A stretch of DNA of 33,823 nucleotides from Anaerotignum sp. (lineage in GTDB: Bacteria > Bacillota > Clostridia > Lachnospirales > Anaerotignaceae): assembly GCA_020024255.1 (NCBI GenBank), contig JAHHTX010000009.1:1-33823 (forward strand). The letters run 5' to 3'. The translations under genes were made by a program, and so were the position numbers. The stretch's first letter is position 1, and each line of letters begins with the position of its first letter. The notes beneath the pieces are model-generated. The model did no database searches. It worked only from the letters and a program-made list of their open reading frames with translations, and was not told the DNA's origin. Positions 21,806 to 29,989 of this stretch are shown one piece after another.

Positions 21806-22672
21806 ATGAAAAGAAAACAGATTTTAGCAGCTGCTTTGGCATTGCTGTTCTGTGCAACACCTGTTTCTGCAGAAGCAGCAAACCAAAAGGCATATCAACC
21901 AAATGCACAAAGGAGTTTTACAGAAAAGGATTATATTCCTGTCCTCATGTACCATCATTTTGTGCAAAGAGGGGCGGAGAAGGGGAATAGCATCGTTCTT
22001 TTTGTGGACGAACTGGAGGAACAGCTATGCTATTTCATACAACAGGGTTACCATATCATTTCTCTGGAGGAATTAGATGAGATATTGAAAAAACAAGAAC
22101 AAGCAGGGAAAAGGGGAAAGAAGATGGGACTTCCCGAAAAGTATATTTGCCTTACCATTGATGATGGGTATTACAGCAATTATGAACTGGGTTTTCCATT
22201 ATTTGAAAAGTATCATACACCTGTTTCTATATTTGCGATTACGGATATGGTAACAAAACAGACAGGGCTGCGGAAGTTTACATGGGAACAGGCAAATGAA
22301 ATGGATCAAACAGATTACGTCAAAATTTATTCCCATACAAGTAACCACAAACCGGTGGAGGCAGGAAGGGAAAAGGAATTTATGTTTTCTGTTAGGGAAA
22401 GTGAGAAGGCACTGACAGAGTTTCTGGATAGAAAAGATAGAGTCAAAGCTATTTCATACCCTAACGGAATATATACGCCTCTTTCTCAGCAGGAACTGAA
22501 AAAAGATGGATATGTTTTGCAGTTTACTGTGGAAAACAGTGTCATTACCAACGAAACAGAGCGAGAACGGATTCCTCGTATTACTGTTGGGTCTGGTATG
22601 AAGGGAAAAGATGTGGAAAAACAGATTAAAACCACTGCACAAAAGGCGTTTTGTGCAGGAAAAGGAGCATAA
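21806..22672 (+). CDS. Secreted polysaccharide deacetylase
   Basis: A 288-residue NodB-type carbohydrate esterase 4 protein with a clear signal peptide (MKRKQILAAALALLFCATPV, likely cut after SAEA near residue 24). Catalytic motifs are intact: MYHHF near 48-52, TIDDGY with D119-D120, the metal-binding pair H177/H181 in SHTSNH, and ISYPNG as motif 3. It should act outside the cell on N-acetylated glycans such as peptidoglycan; the exact polymer is unknown. The ribosome site is weaker than its neighbours' (GGAAGGA some 16 bases before ATG 21806). It sits inside the glycolytic operon, 38 bases after pgk and only three before tpiA, so it must be co-transcribed with them. That company is unusual. 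Confidence 0.9.
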   Translation: MKRKQILAAALALLFCATPVSAEAANQKAYQPNAQRSFTEKDYIPVLMYHHFVQRGAEKGNSIVLFVDELEEQLCYFIQQGYHIISLEELDEILKKQEQAGKRGKKMGLPEKYICLTIDDGYYSNYELGFPLFEKYHTPVSIFAITDMVTKQTGLRKFTWEQANEMDQTDYVKIYSHTSNHKPVEAGREKEFMFSVRESEKALTEFLDRKDRVKAISYPNGIYTPLSQQELKKDGYVLQFTVENSVITNETERERIPRITVGSGMKGKDVEKQIKTTAQKAFCAGKGA

Positions 22673-22675
22673 ACC

Positions 22676-23425
22676 ATGAGAAAAAAGATAATTGCAGGAA
22701 ACTGGAAAATGAATCAGACACCCAAGCAGGCAAAAGAACTTTGCACACTGTTAAAAGATAAAGTCAATACAAAAGAAGCAGATGTGGTATTTTGTGTTCC
22801 ATTTGTAGATTTGTATCCTGTTTTGGAAGCATTGCAAGGTACGGATATTGCAGTTGGGGCGGAAAATATGTACTTTGCAGAAAGTGGTGCCTATACAGGT
22901 GAAATTTCTGCTGCAATGCTGAAAGAAATGGGTGTGAAATATGTGATTATCGGTCATTCAGAACGGAGAGAATACTTCGGAGAAACCGATGAAACAGTCA
23001 ATCAGAAGGTGAAAAAAGCATTGGAAAGCGGTCTGTTGCCAATTTTGTGCTGTGGGGAAACATTGGCACAGAGAGAAACAGGCATTACCATTGAGTGGGT
23101 GCGGATTCAGATAAAATGTGGTCTTTTTGGTATTTCTGCTGAAGATGCAAAAAAAGTGACCATTGCTTATGAGCCTATTTGGGCGATTGGTACAGGAAAA
23201 ACAGCAACTTCTGCACAGGCACAGGAAGTTTGTGCAGCCATCCGTCAGGTTTTAACCGAGCTTTATGGAAAAGATGTGGCTGAGGAAATGCGGATTCAGT
23301 ACGGCGGCAGTGTCAACGGTAAAAATGCAGCAGAATTATTTGCAATGCCAGATATTGACGGCGGATTGGTTGGCGGTGCAAGTTTGAAAGAAGAATTTGC
23401 AGATATTGTACACTATAATAAGTAA
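22676..23425 (+). CDS. tpiA: Triosephosphate isomerase
   Basis: A 249-residue triosephosphate isomerase, interconverting dihydroxyacetone phosphate and glyceraldehyde 3-phosphate. N9 and K11 in AGNWKMN, H94 in IGHSERREYFGE and the catalytic base E166 in AYEPIWAIGTGK are present, as is the phosphate loop GGSVNGKN and the C-terminal GGLVGGASL. Length is normal. AAAGGAG before the ATG overlaps the end of the deacetylase gene, three bases away, indicating translational coupling. gpmI follows after 30 bases. Confidence 0.97.
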   Translation: MRKKIIAGNWKMNQTPKQAKELCTLLKDKVNTKEADVVFCVPFVDLYPVLEALQGTDIAVGAENMYFAESGAYTGEISAAMLKEMGVKYVIIGHSERREYFGETDETVNQKVKKALESGLLPILCCGETLAQRETGITIEWVRIQIKCGLFGISAEDAKKVTIAYEPIWAIGTGKTATSAQAQEVCAAIRQVLTELYGKDVAEEMRIQYGGSVNGKNAAELFAMPDIDGGLVGGASLKEEFADIVHYNK

Positions 23426-23455
23426 CCATCTCAAAAAGCGGAGGCGGTAACAGCG

Positions 23456-25003
23456 ATGGAGAAAAAAACAACAGTTTTGATGATACTGGACGGGTTCGGT
23501 ATCAACGAAAGAACAGATGGCAATGCCATTAAACAGGCAAATACACCGGTATTAGATGGCATTATGGAAAAATATCCCTGTGTAAAAGGCTATGCCAGTG
23601 GTAGGGACGTGGGGCTGCCTGACGGACAAATGGGAAATTCCGAAGTGGGACACCTGAATATTGGTGCAGGACGTATTGTGTATCAGGAATTGACACGTAT
23701 TACAAAATCCATTGAAGATGGGGATTTTTTTGAAAATCCTGCTTTGCTTTCAGCAATGGAGAATTGTCAGAAAAACGGTTCTGCCCTGCATCTATATGGA
23801 CTGCTTTCCGATGGTGGTGTCCATAGCCATAACAGTCATCTTTATGCCTTGCTTCGTATGGCAAAAAAGAATGAGTTAGAAAAAGTATATGTACACGTTT
23901 TTCTGGACGGTAGAGATACACCTCCTTCTTCCGGTGCAGACTATACAGCACAGCTAGAAGAAAAAATGCGTGAAATCGGCGTGGGAAAGGTAGCAACAGT
24001 CGTTGGACGCTATTATGCCATGGATAGAGATAAACGGTGGGAACGTGTGGAACAGGCATATAGAGCCATTGTGGAAGGCAAGGGGAAAACAGCAGGAAAT
24101 GCTGTGGACGCTATCCGTGCCTCTTACGAAGAACAGATAACAGACGAATTTGTTGTGCCTACTGTTATTGTTGGCGAGGACGGTATGCCTATAGGGAAAA
24201 TCTGCGATAATGACAGTGTGATTTTCTATAACTTCCGTCCTGACAGAGCCAGAGAAATGACAAGAACAATCTGTGACCCTGACTTTGATGGCTTTGTAAG
24301 AGAAAATATGCCAAAGAATGTAAAATACATCTGCTTTACAGAGTATGACCCTACAATTCCCAATAAAGAAGTGGCATTTCAGCCACAGCATCTTTCCAAT
24401 ACATTGGGAGAATATATTTCCTCTTTGGGATTGAAACAGCTTCGCACAGCGGAAACAGAAAAGTATGCCCATGTTACATTTTTCTTTAACGGCGGTGTAG
24501 AAGAACCAAATCCCGGAGAGGACAGATGGCTTGTGCCTTCTCCCAAGGTGGCAACATACGACCTTCAGCCGGAAATGAGTGCCGGTGCAGTGACAGATGG
24601 TTTGATTGAAGCACTGCGTTCGCATAAATACGATTTAATTATCATCAATTATGCCAATTCCGACATGGTAGGACATACAGGTATTATAGATGCAGCAGTG
24701 AAAGCCATTGAAGCGGTTGATGCTTGTATTGGTCGTGTATTGGAGGTACTGCTTGCAGAAAAAGGGCAAATGTTTATTTGTGCTGACCATGGAAACAGTG
24801 ACCAGATGGTAGATTATGCCACAGGTGAAGCCTTTACTGCACATACGACCAATCCTGTTCCTTTTATTCTGGTGAATTATACAGATGGTGTGGGACTACG
24901 AGAAGGCGGCAGACTTTCCGATATTGCGCCAACACTGCTTGCTATGATGGAAATTCCAAAACCGGCAGAAATGACAGGGGAAAGTCTTTTGACAGGAAAG
25001 TAA
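23456..25003 (+). CDS. gpmI: 2,3-bisphosphoglycerate-independent phosphoglycerate mutase
   Basis: A 515-residue cofactor-independent, manganese-dependent phosphoglycerate mutase of the alkaline phosphatase superfamily. The catalytic phospho-Ser is S62 in GNSEVGHLNIG, and D12 in LDGFG binds metal; the transferase domain has HSHNSHLYALLRMA, HVFLDGRDTPP and VVGRYYAMDRD; the C-terminal metal residues are in NYANSDMVGHTG, CADHGNSDQM and FTAHTTNPVP. Length is standard. GCGGAGG precedes the ATG. It converts 3-phosphoglycerate to 2-phosphoglycerate for the enolase encoded next. Confidence 0.97.
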   Translation: MEKKTTVLMILDGFGINERTDGNAIKQANTPVLDGIMEKYPCVKGYASGRDVGLPDGQMGNSEVGHLNIGAGRIVYQELTRITKSIEDGDFFENPALLSAMENCQKNGSALHLYGLLSDGGVHSHNSHLYALLRMAKKNELEKVYVHVFLDGRDTPPSSGADYTAQLEEKMREIGVGKVATVVGRYYAMDRDKRWERVEQAYRAIVEGKGKTAGNAVDAIRASYEEQITDEFVVPTVIVGEDGMPIGKICDNDSVIFYNFRPDRAREMTRTICDPDFDGFVRENMPKNVKYICFTEYDPTIPNKEVAFQPQHLSNTLGEYISSLGLKQLRTAETEKYAHVTFFFNGGVEEPNPGEDRWLVPSPKVATYDLQPEMSAGAVTDGLIEALRSHKYDLIIINYANSDMVGHTGIIDAAVKAIEAVDACIGRVLEVLLAEKGQMFICADHGNSDQMVDYATGEAFTAHTTNPVPFILVNYTDGVGLREGGRLSDIAPTLLAMMEIPKPAEMTGESLLTGK

Positions 25004-25049
25004 ACAATACAAATATTCAATTTATATTATTTTAAGGAGGATTTCAGAA

Positions 25050-26363
25050 ATGAAAGGCTATTATGAAATTACAGATGTTTATGCAAGAGAAATTTTGGAT
25101 TCCAGAGGCAATCCTACAGTAGAAGTGGAAGTTGTGATTGATGATAGCGTAGTAGGACGTGCAGCAGTACCAAGTGGAGCGTCTACAGGTGCTTTTGAAG
25201 CGGTAGAACTTCGTGACGGCGGCGATAGATATGTTGGAAAAGGTGTACAGGATGCAGTTGACAACGTGAACAACATCATTGCAGATGAAATTATTGGCAT
25301 GAATGCACTGGATCAGGTTGCAGTGGACATGGCAATGGTAGAACTTGATGGTACACCAAATAAAGCAAAACTTGGTGCAAATGCAATTCTCGGTGTTTCC
25401 ATGGCGGTGGCAAAGGCAGCGGCAGAAGCTTTGGATATGCCCCTTTATCAGTATCTGGGTGGATTCAATGCAAAAACTATGCCTGTTCCCATGATGAATA
25501 TTATGAATGGCGGTAAGCACGCAGATAATACAGTAGATATTCAGGAATTCATGATTATGCCTGTTGGTGCAAAGACATTTAAAGAGGCACTGCGTATGTG
25601 TGCAGAAATTTATCATAGCCTGAAAAACGTACTGAAAAATAAAGGTCTGTCCACAGCAGTGGGAGATGAAGGTGGCTTTGCACCTGACCTGCCTACAGCA
25701 GATGCTGTAATTGATTTGATTAAAGAGGCTGTTGAAGCAGCAGGCTATCGTTGGGGTGAAGATATTAAAATTGCTATGGACCCTGCAGCAACAGAACTGT
25801 ATGACGAAAAAGATGGCAAATATCATTTCCCCGGTGAAAGCAAAATGCTGGGCAGAGAAATTGTAAGAACATCCGCAGAAATGGTAGATTTCTGGAAGGC
25901 TCTTGTAGAAAAATACCCTATCGTTTCCATCGAAGATGGTCTGGCAGAAGAAGACTGGGAAGGCTGGCAGCTTCTGATGAAAGAATTAGGGGATAAGGTG
26001 CAGTTGGTAGGTGACGACCTGTTTGTTACCAATACAGAAAGATTGCAGAAGGGCATTGCATTGAAAGCCGCAAATGCAATTCTGATTAAAGTAAACCAGA
26101 TTGGTACATTAACAGAAACATTTAATGCCATTCAGTTGGCAAACAGAAACAAAATGACGGCAGTTGTTTCTCATAGAAGTGGGGAAACAGAAGATGCTAC
26201 CATTGCAGATATTGTAGTTGCGGTAAATGCAGGACAGATTAAAACAGGTGCACCTGCAAGAACAGACCGTGTGGCAAAATACAATCAGCTTTTGAGAATC
26301 GAAGAAGAATTGGACGATACTGCACAGTATCTTGGCATGGACGCATTTTTCAACTTAAAGTAA
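25050..26363 (+). CDS. eno: Enolase
   Basis: A 437-residue enolase making phosphoenolpyruvate from 2-phosphoglycerate. Start motif AREILDSRGNPTVEVEV, substrate loop PSGASTGAFEA, general-acid GDEGGFAP, metal ligands in MDPAATELY, SIEDGLAEEDW and LVGDDLFVTN, catalytic Lys in LIKVNQIGTLTE, and SHRSGETED are all present. AAGGAGG precedes ATG 25050. The 47-base gap to gpmI has no terminator, so it belongs to the same operon, closed by the hairpin at 26402. This is the last glycolytic gene of the run; pyruvate kinase is not in the window. Confidence 0.97.
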   Translation: MKGYYEITDVYAREILDSRGNPTVEVEVVIDDSVVGRAAVPSGASTGAFEAVELRDGGDRYVGKGVQDAVDNVNNIIADEIIGMNALDQVAVDMAMVELDGTPNKAKLGANAILGVSMAVAKAAAEALDMPLYQYLGGFNAKTMPVPMMNIMNGGKHADNTVDIQEFMIMPVGAKTFKEALRMCAEIYHSLKNVLKNKGLSTAVGDEGGFAPDLPTADAVIDLIKEAVEAAGYRWGEDIKIAMDPAATELYDEKDGKYHFPGESKMLGREIVRTSAEMVDFWKALVEKYPIVSIEDGLAEEDWEGWQLLMKELGDKVQLVGDDLFVTNTERLQKGIALKAANAILIKVNQIGTLTETFNAIQLANRNKMTAVVSHRSGETEDATIADIVVAVNAGQIKTGAPARTDRVAKYNQLLRIEEELDDTAQYLGMDAFFNLK

Positions 26364-26401
26364 TGTAGATGTAATTTAAGAAGAAGTAGAGCACATAAAA
26401 T

Positions 26402-26444
26402 AAACCGATGTCTTATGATAGTTTTTTTGGACATCGGTTTTTTT
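26402..26444 (+). terminator. Terminator of the glycolytic operon
   Basis: AAACCGATGTC and GACATCGGTTT form a perfect 11-base stem, followed by a T run interrupted by one C. Confidence 0.9.
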
Positions 26445-26478
26445 CTTTGGAAGTTTTTGTGAAAATGGAAGTAAATCA

Positions 26479-26507
26479 TTGCAAAAGGAATTTTAGGTTT
26501 GTATAAT
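26479..26507 (+). promoter_or_regulatory. Promoter of glnN
   Basis: TTGCAA, 17 bases, TATAAT, 57 bases before the favoured start codon. Confidence 0.75.
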
Positions 26508-26563
26508 AAACAATATATATTTTTCATAATAAGCAGACTAAAATGAAAAGAAAGGACTTATCT

Positions 26564-28672
26564 ATGTACGAAAAAGTGTGTATCCCCGACATTTTCGGGA
26601 TAAATGTATTTAATGATGCAATGATGCGAGAACACCTCCCCAAGCCTGTATATCAGGAATTGAAGAAAACCATTGAAAGAGGGGAAGTGCTGAATTCTTC
26701 TCTTGCCGATATTATTGCCAATGCCATGAAAGACTGGGCGGTAGAACGTGGTGCAACCCACTATACCCACTGGTTTCAGCCGATGACAGGTATTACAGCG
26801 GAAAAACATGATGCCTTTTTAGCACCACCGACAGGGGGCAAGGCAATCATGGAATTTTCAGGCAAAGAACTCATAAAAGGGGAGTCAGATGCGTCGTCCT
26901 TCCCCTCCGGTGGACTGCGTGCAACATTTGAGGCAAGAGGCTACACAGCGTGGGACTGTACCTCTCCTGCTTTTCTGCGGGAAGATGCGGCAGGTATTAC
27001 CCTATATATCCCCACTGCATTCTGCTCCTATACAGGGGAGGCGTTGGATAAAAAAACACCCCTTTTGCGTTCTATGGAGGCGGTTAGCAATCAGGCAATG
27101 CGTATCCTGCGTTTGTTTGGCAATACAACAGCAAAAAAAATCAATGTCTATTCCGGTGCAGAGCAGGAATACTTCCTTATTGACCGTGAATTATACAAAA
27201 AGAGAAAAGACCTGATTTTTACCGGCAGAACATTATTTGGTGCACCGCCTCCGAAGGGGCAGGAACTGGACGACCATTATTTTGGCAGCATAAAAGAAAG
27301 AATTGCTTGCTTTATGCATGAATTAAATGTAGAACTTTGGAAACTTGGGGTTTCTGCAAAGACACAGCATAATGAAGTAGCACCTGCACAGCATGAACTT
27401 GCACCTATTTTCGATGATTGCAATCGTGCTACAGATCACAATCAGCTCATTATGGAAGCCATGAAACGTATTGCCAGTCACCATGGTCTTGCCTGCTTGC
27501 TTCACGAAAAGCCTTTTCAGGGAGTAAACGGCAGTGGTAAACACAATAACTGGTCTTTGGGTACAGATGACGGACAGAATCTTCTTGACCCAGGAAAAAC
27601 ACCACATGAAAACGCACAGTTTCTTGTATTTTTGACTGCAATTATTAAGGGTGTAGATGAATATGCGGATATTCTGCGGGCGACAGCAGCAACTCCGGGA
27701 AATGACCATCGACTGGGTTCTCAGGAAGCACCACCGGCTGTGATTTCTATTTTTCTTGGGGACCAGCTTGTGGATATTTTTGACCAGATTGAACATGGAG
27801 AAGCAACCAGTAGTATTCAGGGGGGAAGAATGCGTGTTGGTGTCAATACCCTGCCTGATTTGAAACGAGATGCAACAGATAGAAACAGAACATCGCCTTT
27901 TGCGTTTACAGGCAATAAGTTTGAATTTCGTATGCCGCCTTCTTCCGGTTCTATTTCCGGTCCCAATTTTGTTTTGAATACCATTGTGGCTGATGTGTTG
28001 AAAGAATTTGCAGATGAATTGGAAAATGCAGAGGATTTTAATGCAGCAGTACATAATCTGATTCGAGATACTTATATTGCCCACAAGCGGATTATTTTTG
28101 ACGGCAACGGTTATTCCAAAGAATGGGTGGAAGAGGCGCAGCGACGTGGTTTACCGAATATTACCAATATGGTCGATGCGATTCCTGCTCTTGTGACAGA
28201 AAAATCCGTAAGATTGTTTGAAAGACACCATGTGCTTAATCGCTTGGAATTAAACTCCCGTGCGGAAATCAATTATGAAGCATATACCAAACAAATCAAT
28301 ATTGAAGCGAAGACCATGATTGATATTGCATCTAAACAAATTCGTCCTGCTGCGGTAAAATATGCAGGCGAAGTGGCACAGTCTTTAGTGGCCATTGAAT
28401 CTACAGGTGCAGATGCTTCTGTGGAAAAAGAATTGCTGCAAGAGATTAACGAAAACATCAAAAATTTCCATGAATGTTTGAAGAATCTGGAAGAAGTGAC
28501 AGAACAGGCGAATTTGTTACAGGGCAGCAGTTATTCCCGTGCTGTATTCTATCGGGACTATGTTTTTGAAGCAATGAATGCCTTGCGGGAACCGGCTGAT
28601 CGTCTGGAGATGCTTGTGGATGAAGACATTTGGCCCTTCCCTACATATGGTGAACTTTTATATAATATTTAA
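26564..28672 (+). CDS. glnN: Glutamine synthetase type III
   Basis: A 702-residue type III glutamine synthetase (GlnN), the long form common in Bacteroidetes and Clostridia, making glutamine from glutamate, ammonia and ATP. Typical blocks: VCIPDIFGINVFND at the N-terminus, THYTHWFQPMTG, EQEYFLID (glutamate site), NEVAPAQHELAP near residue 270, GVNGSGKHNNWS near 320 and GNDHRLGSQEAPP. The C-terminal GSIII extension ends FPTYGELLYNI. A first ATG at 26543 would add seven residues (MKRKDLS); ATG 26564 is preferred because AAAGGA lies at the right distance before it. It has its own promoter and a 13-pair terminator hairpin, thus a single-gene unit. Nitrogen control sites were not recognised. Confidence 0.95.
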   Translation: MYEKVCIPDIFGINVFNDAMMREHLPKPVYQELKKTIERGEVLNSSLADIIANAMKDWAVERGATHYTHWFQPMTGITAEKHDAFLAPPTGGKAIMEFSGKELIKGESDASSFPSGGLRATFEARGYTAWDCTSPAFLREDAAGITLYIPTAFCSYTGEALDKKTPLLRSMEAVSNQAMRILRLFGNTTAKKINVYSGAEQEYFLIDRELYKKRKDLIFTGRTLFGAPPPKGQELDDHYFGSIKERIACFMHELNVELWKLGVSAKTQHNEVAPAQHELAPIFDDCNRATDHNQLIMEAMKRIASHHGLACLLHEKPFQGVNGSGKHNNWSLGTDDGQNLLDPGKTPHENAQFLVFLTAIIKGVDEYADILRATAATPGNDHRLGSQEAPPAVISIFLGDQLVDIFDQIEHGEATSSIQGGRMRVGVNTLPDLKRDATDRNRTSPFAFTGNKFEFRMPPSSGSISGPNFVLNTIVADVLKEFADELENAEDFNAAVHNLIRDTYIAHKRIIFDGNGYSKEWVEEAQRRGLPNITNMVDAIPALVTEKSVRLFERHHVLNRLELNSRAEINYEAYTKQINIEAKTMIDIASKQIRPAAVKYAGEVAQSLVAIESTGADASVEKELLQEINENIKNFHECLKNLEEVTEQANLLQGSSYSRAVFYRDYVFEAMNALREPADRLEMLVDEDIWPFPTYGELLYNI

Positions 28673-28695
28673 TTATACTGTCCGAATGTCCGAAA

Positions 28696-28737
28696 ATCGG
28701 AATACAAGTCAGGTTTATTCTTGCCTTGTATTCCGAT
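28696..28737 (+). terminator. Terminator of glnN
   Basis: ATCGGAATACAAG and CTTGTATTCCGAT pair over 13 bases around a 16-base loop, followed by an A-rich rather than T-rich tail. The stem strength and position suggest termination, possibly also in the opposite direction. Confidence 0.65.
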
Positions 28738-28838
28738 AAAAAAGATAGATAAACATAAAATAGGTAGTGCGTACACAATTTTTGTAAAATACAACATGTA
28801 CGAAATGCTAAACCAATGCAAAAACAATACTAAATTTC

Positions 28839-28867
28839 TTGCCAAAATGAGAAAAATAGGTTATACT
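28839..28867 (+). promoter_or_regulatory. Promoter of the 2-oxoacid oxidoreductase operon
   Basis: TTGCCA, 17 bases, TATACT. The leader to TTG 29045 is about 170 bases. Next to the expected transcript start, GTGAGCATAT (28875) pairs with ATATGCTTAC (28917), which would put a 10-pair stem at the very 5' end. A 15-codon frame (28883-28930) lies between the arms; whether it is translated is unclear. Nothing else was found in 28673-29044. Confidence 0.6.
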
Positions 28868-29044
28868 ATAATTAGTGAGCATATGAAAAAAAACAAAGAT
28901 GATGAAAATATTATATATATGCTTACTTAAATATGCCATGTTTTTATGCAATGTGCTAAAAGCAGATGACGTTGTATAAAATCTTCATAATTCAAAGTAT
29001 TATTTTTAGTAGCTTTTCAAAAAATATTTTGGAGGTGGAAAAGC

Positions 29045-29725
29045 TTGGTTACAAGCGACAAGAGAGTTCGTATTTTTACAGGTCACTACGGCAGCGGCAA
29101 AACTGAATTTTCTATCAATTATGTGACGAAACTTCGTCAGATGACGGAAAGAAAAGTTGCCATCGCCGATTTGGATATTGTAAATGTCTATTTCCGTTCT
29201 CGTGAGAAGAAAGCCGAAATGGAAGAAATGGGAATTAGGGTTATCTCATCTTCTTTGGAAGGGGCAGGACTTGATGTTCCGGCGGTTTCCGGCGCAATGA
29301 CAATGCCTGTTACAAACAAAGAGTATGAATATGTGGTAGACCTTGGAGGGAATGATGTGGGAACAAAAGTTCTTGCTAGAATGAAACCTCTGCTTGACCC
29401 TGCGGAAACAGACTTTTTTATGGTAGTCAATACGTATCGCCCGAATACTTCTACACCGGAGGGTGTTATTATGCAGATGGAAAATCTGGAGTGTGCAGCA
29501 GGGCTGAAAGTGACGGGCTTCATCAATAACGCAAATCTGGTGCGGGAAACAACAGCTTCCTGCCTTTTAGAGGGAGATGCAATATTGAGAGAAGTAACAA
29601 AACGCACAGGCGTGCCTGTGAAGTATGTATCCTATGTTGAAGAAGTTATGACAGAGGATGTACCTAGTGGACTTGCTGGGGAATTATTCCCTATGAAGTT
29701 AAATATGAGGAAAGCCTGGATGTAA
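29045..29725 (+). CDS. P-loop ATPase associated with 2-oxoacid oxidoreductase
   Basis: A 226-residue cytoplasmic P-loop NTPase. The Walker A motif GHYGSGKT is at residues 13-20, ADLDIVNVYFRSRE follows as the switch region of the SIMIBI/MinD-like class, and VVDLGGNDVG is the Walker B-type strand. Proteins like this are regularly encoded just before 2-oxoacid:ferredoxin oxidoreductase subunits in Clostridia; a maturation or regulatory role is assumed but not shown. TTG 29045 is taken as start because GGAGGTGG lies directly upstream and no ATG or GTG fits. The ferredoxin gene starts 29 bases after it. Confidence 0.8.
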   Translation: MVTSDKRVRIFTGHYGSGKTEFSINYVTKLRQMTERKVAIADLDIVNVYFRSREKKAEMEEMGIRVISSSLEGAGLDVPAVSGAMTMPVTNKEYEYVVDLGGNDVGTKVLARMKPLLDPAETDFFMVVNTYRPNTSTPEGVIMQMENLECAAGLKVTGFINNANLVRETTASCLLEGDAILREVTKRTGVPVKYVSYVEEVMTEDVPSGLAGELFPMKLNMRKAWM

Positions 29726-29754
29726 ATTCAAATATTTATGGAGGTGTATTTTGA

Positions 29755-29970
29755 ATGGCAAAAGGTAAAGTAGTTATTGATGAGATGATCTGTAAAGGCT
29801 GCGGACTTTGTGTTTCTGTTTGTCCAAAGGGCGTACTTGCTCTTTCTACAACAAAAATCAATCCCGCAGGTTACAATCCTGCTGAAATGATCAGCGAAGA
29901 CTGCATCGCTTGTACAAGTTGTGCAAAGATGTGTCCGGATTGTGCAATTACAGTAGAAAAGTTCGATTGA
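29755..29970 (+). CDS. vorC: 2-oxoacid:ferredoxin oxidoreductase delta (ferredoxin) subunit
   Basis: A 71-residue protein with two [4Fe-4S] motifs: C13, C16, C19, C23 (CKGCGLCVSVCP) and C50, C53, C56, C60 (CIACTSCAKMCP). This is the bacterial-type 2[4Fe-4S] ferredoxin subunit that carries electrons from the catalytic beta subunit to free ferredoxin. AATGGAGGTG precedes ATG 29755. It is followed 19 bases later by the alpha subunit, forming a delta-alpha-beta-gamma order. An extra Cys at 63 is not part of either motif. The symbol follows the branched-chain (Vor) naming and is provisional. Confidence 0.9.
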   Translation: MAKGKVVIDEMICKGCGLCVSVCPKGVLALSTTKINPAGYNPAEMISEDCIACTSCAKMCPDCAITVEKFD

Positions 29971-29989
29971 TAAGAGAGGAGGAAATGCA

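Noticed and set aside
25044..25826. Long minus-strand frame opposite enolase
   Set aside because: It is a shadow with extreme Cys/His/Ile content, produced by the highly biased codons of the eno gene.
28721..28930. 69-residue frame between glnN and the oxidoreductase operon
   Set aside because: It begins inside the glnN terminator hairpin and runs across the next promoter without a ribosome site.
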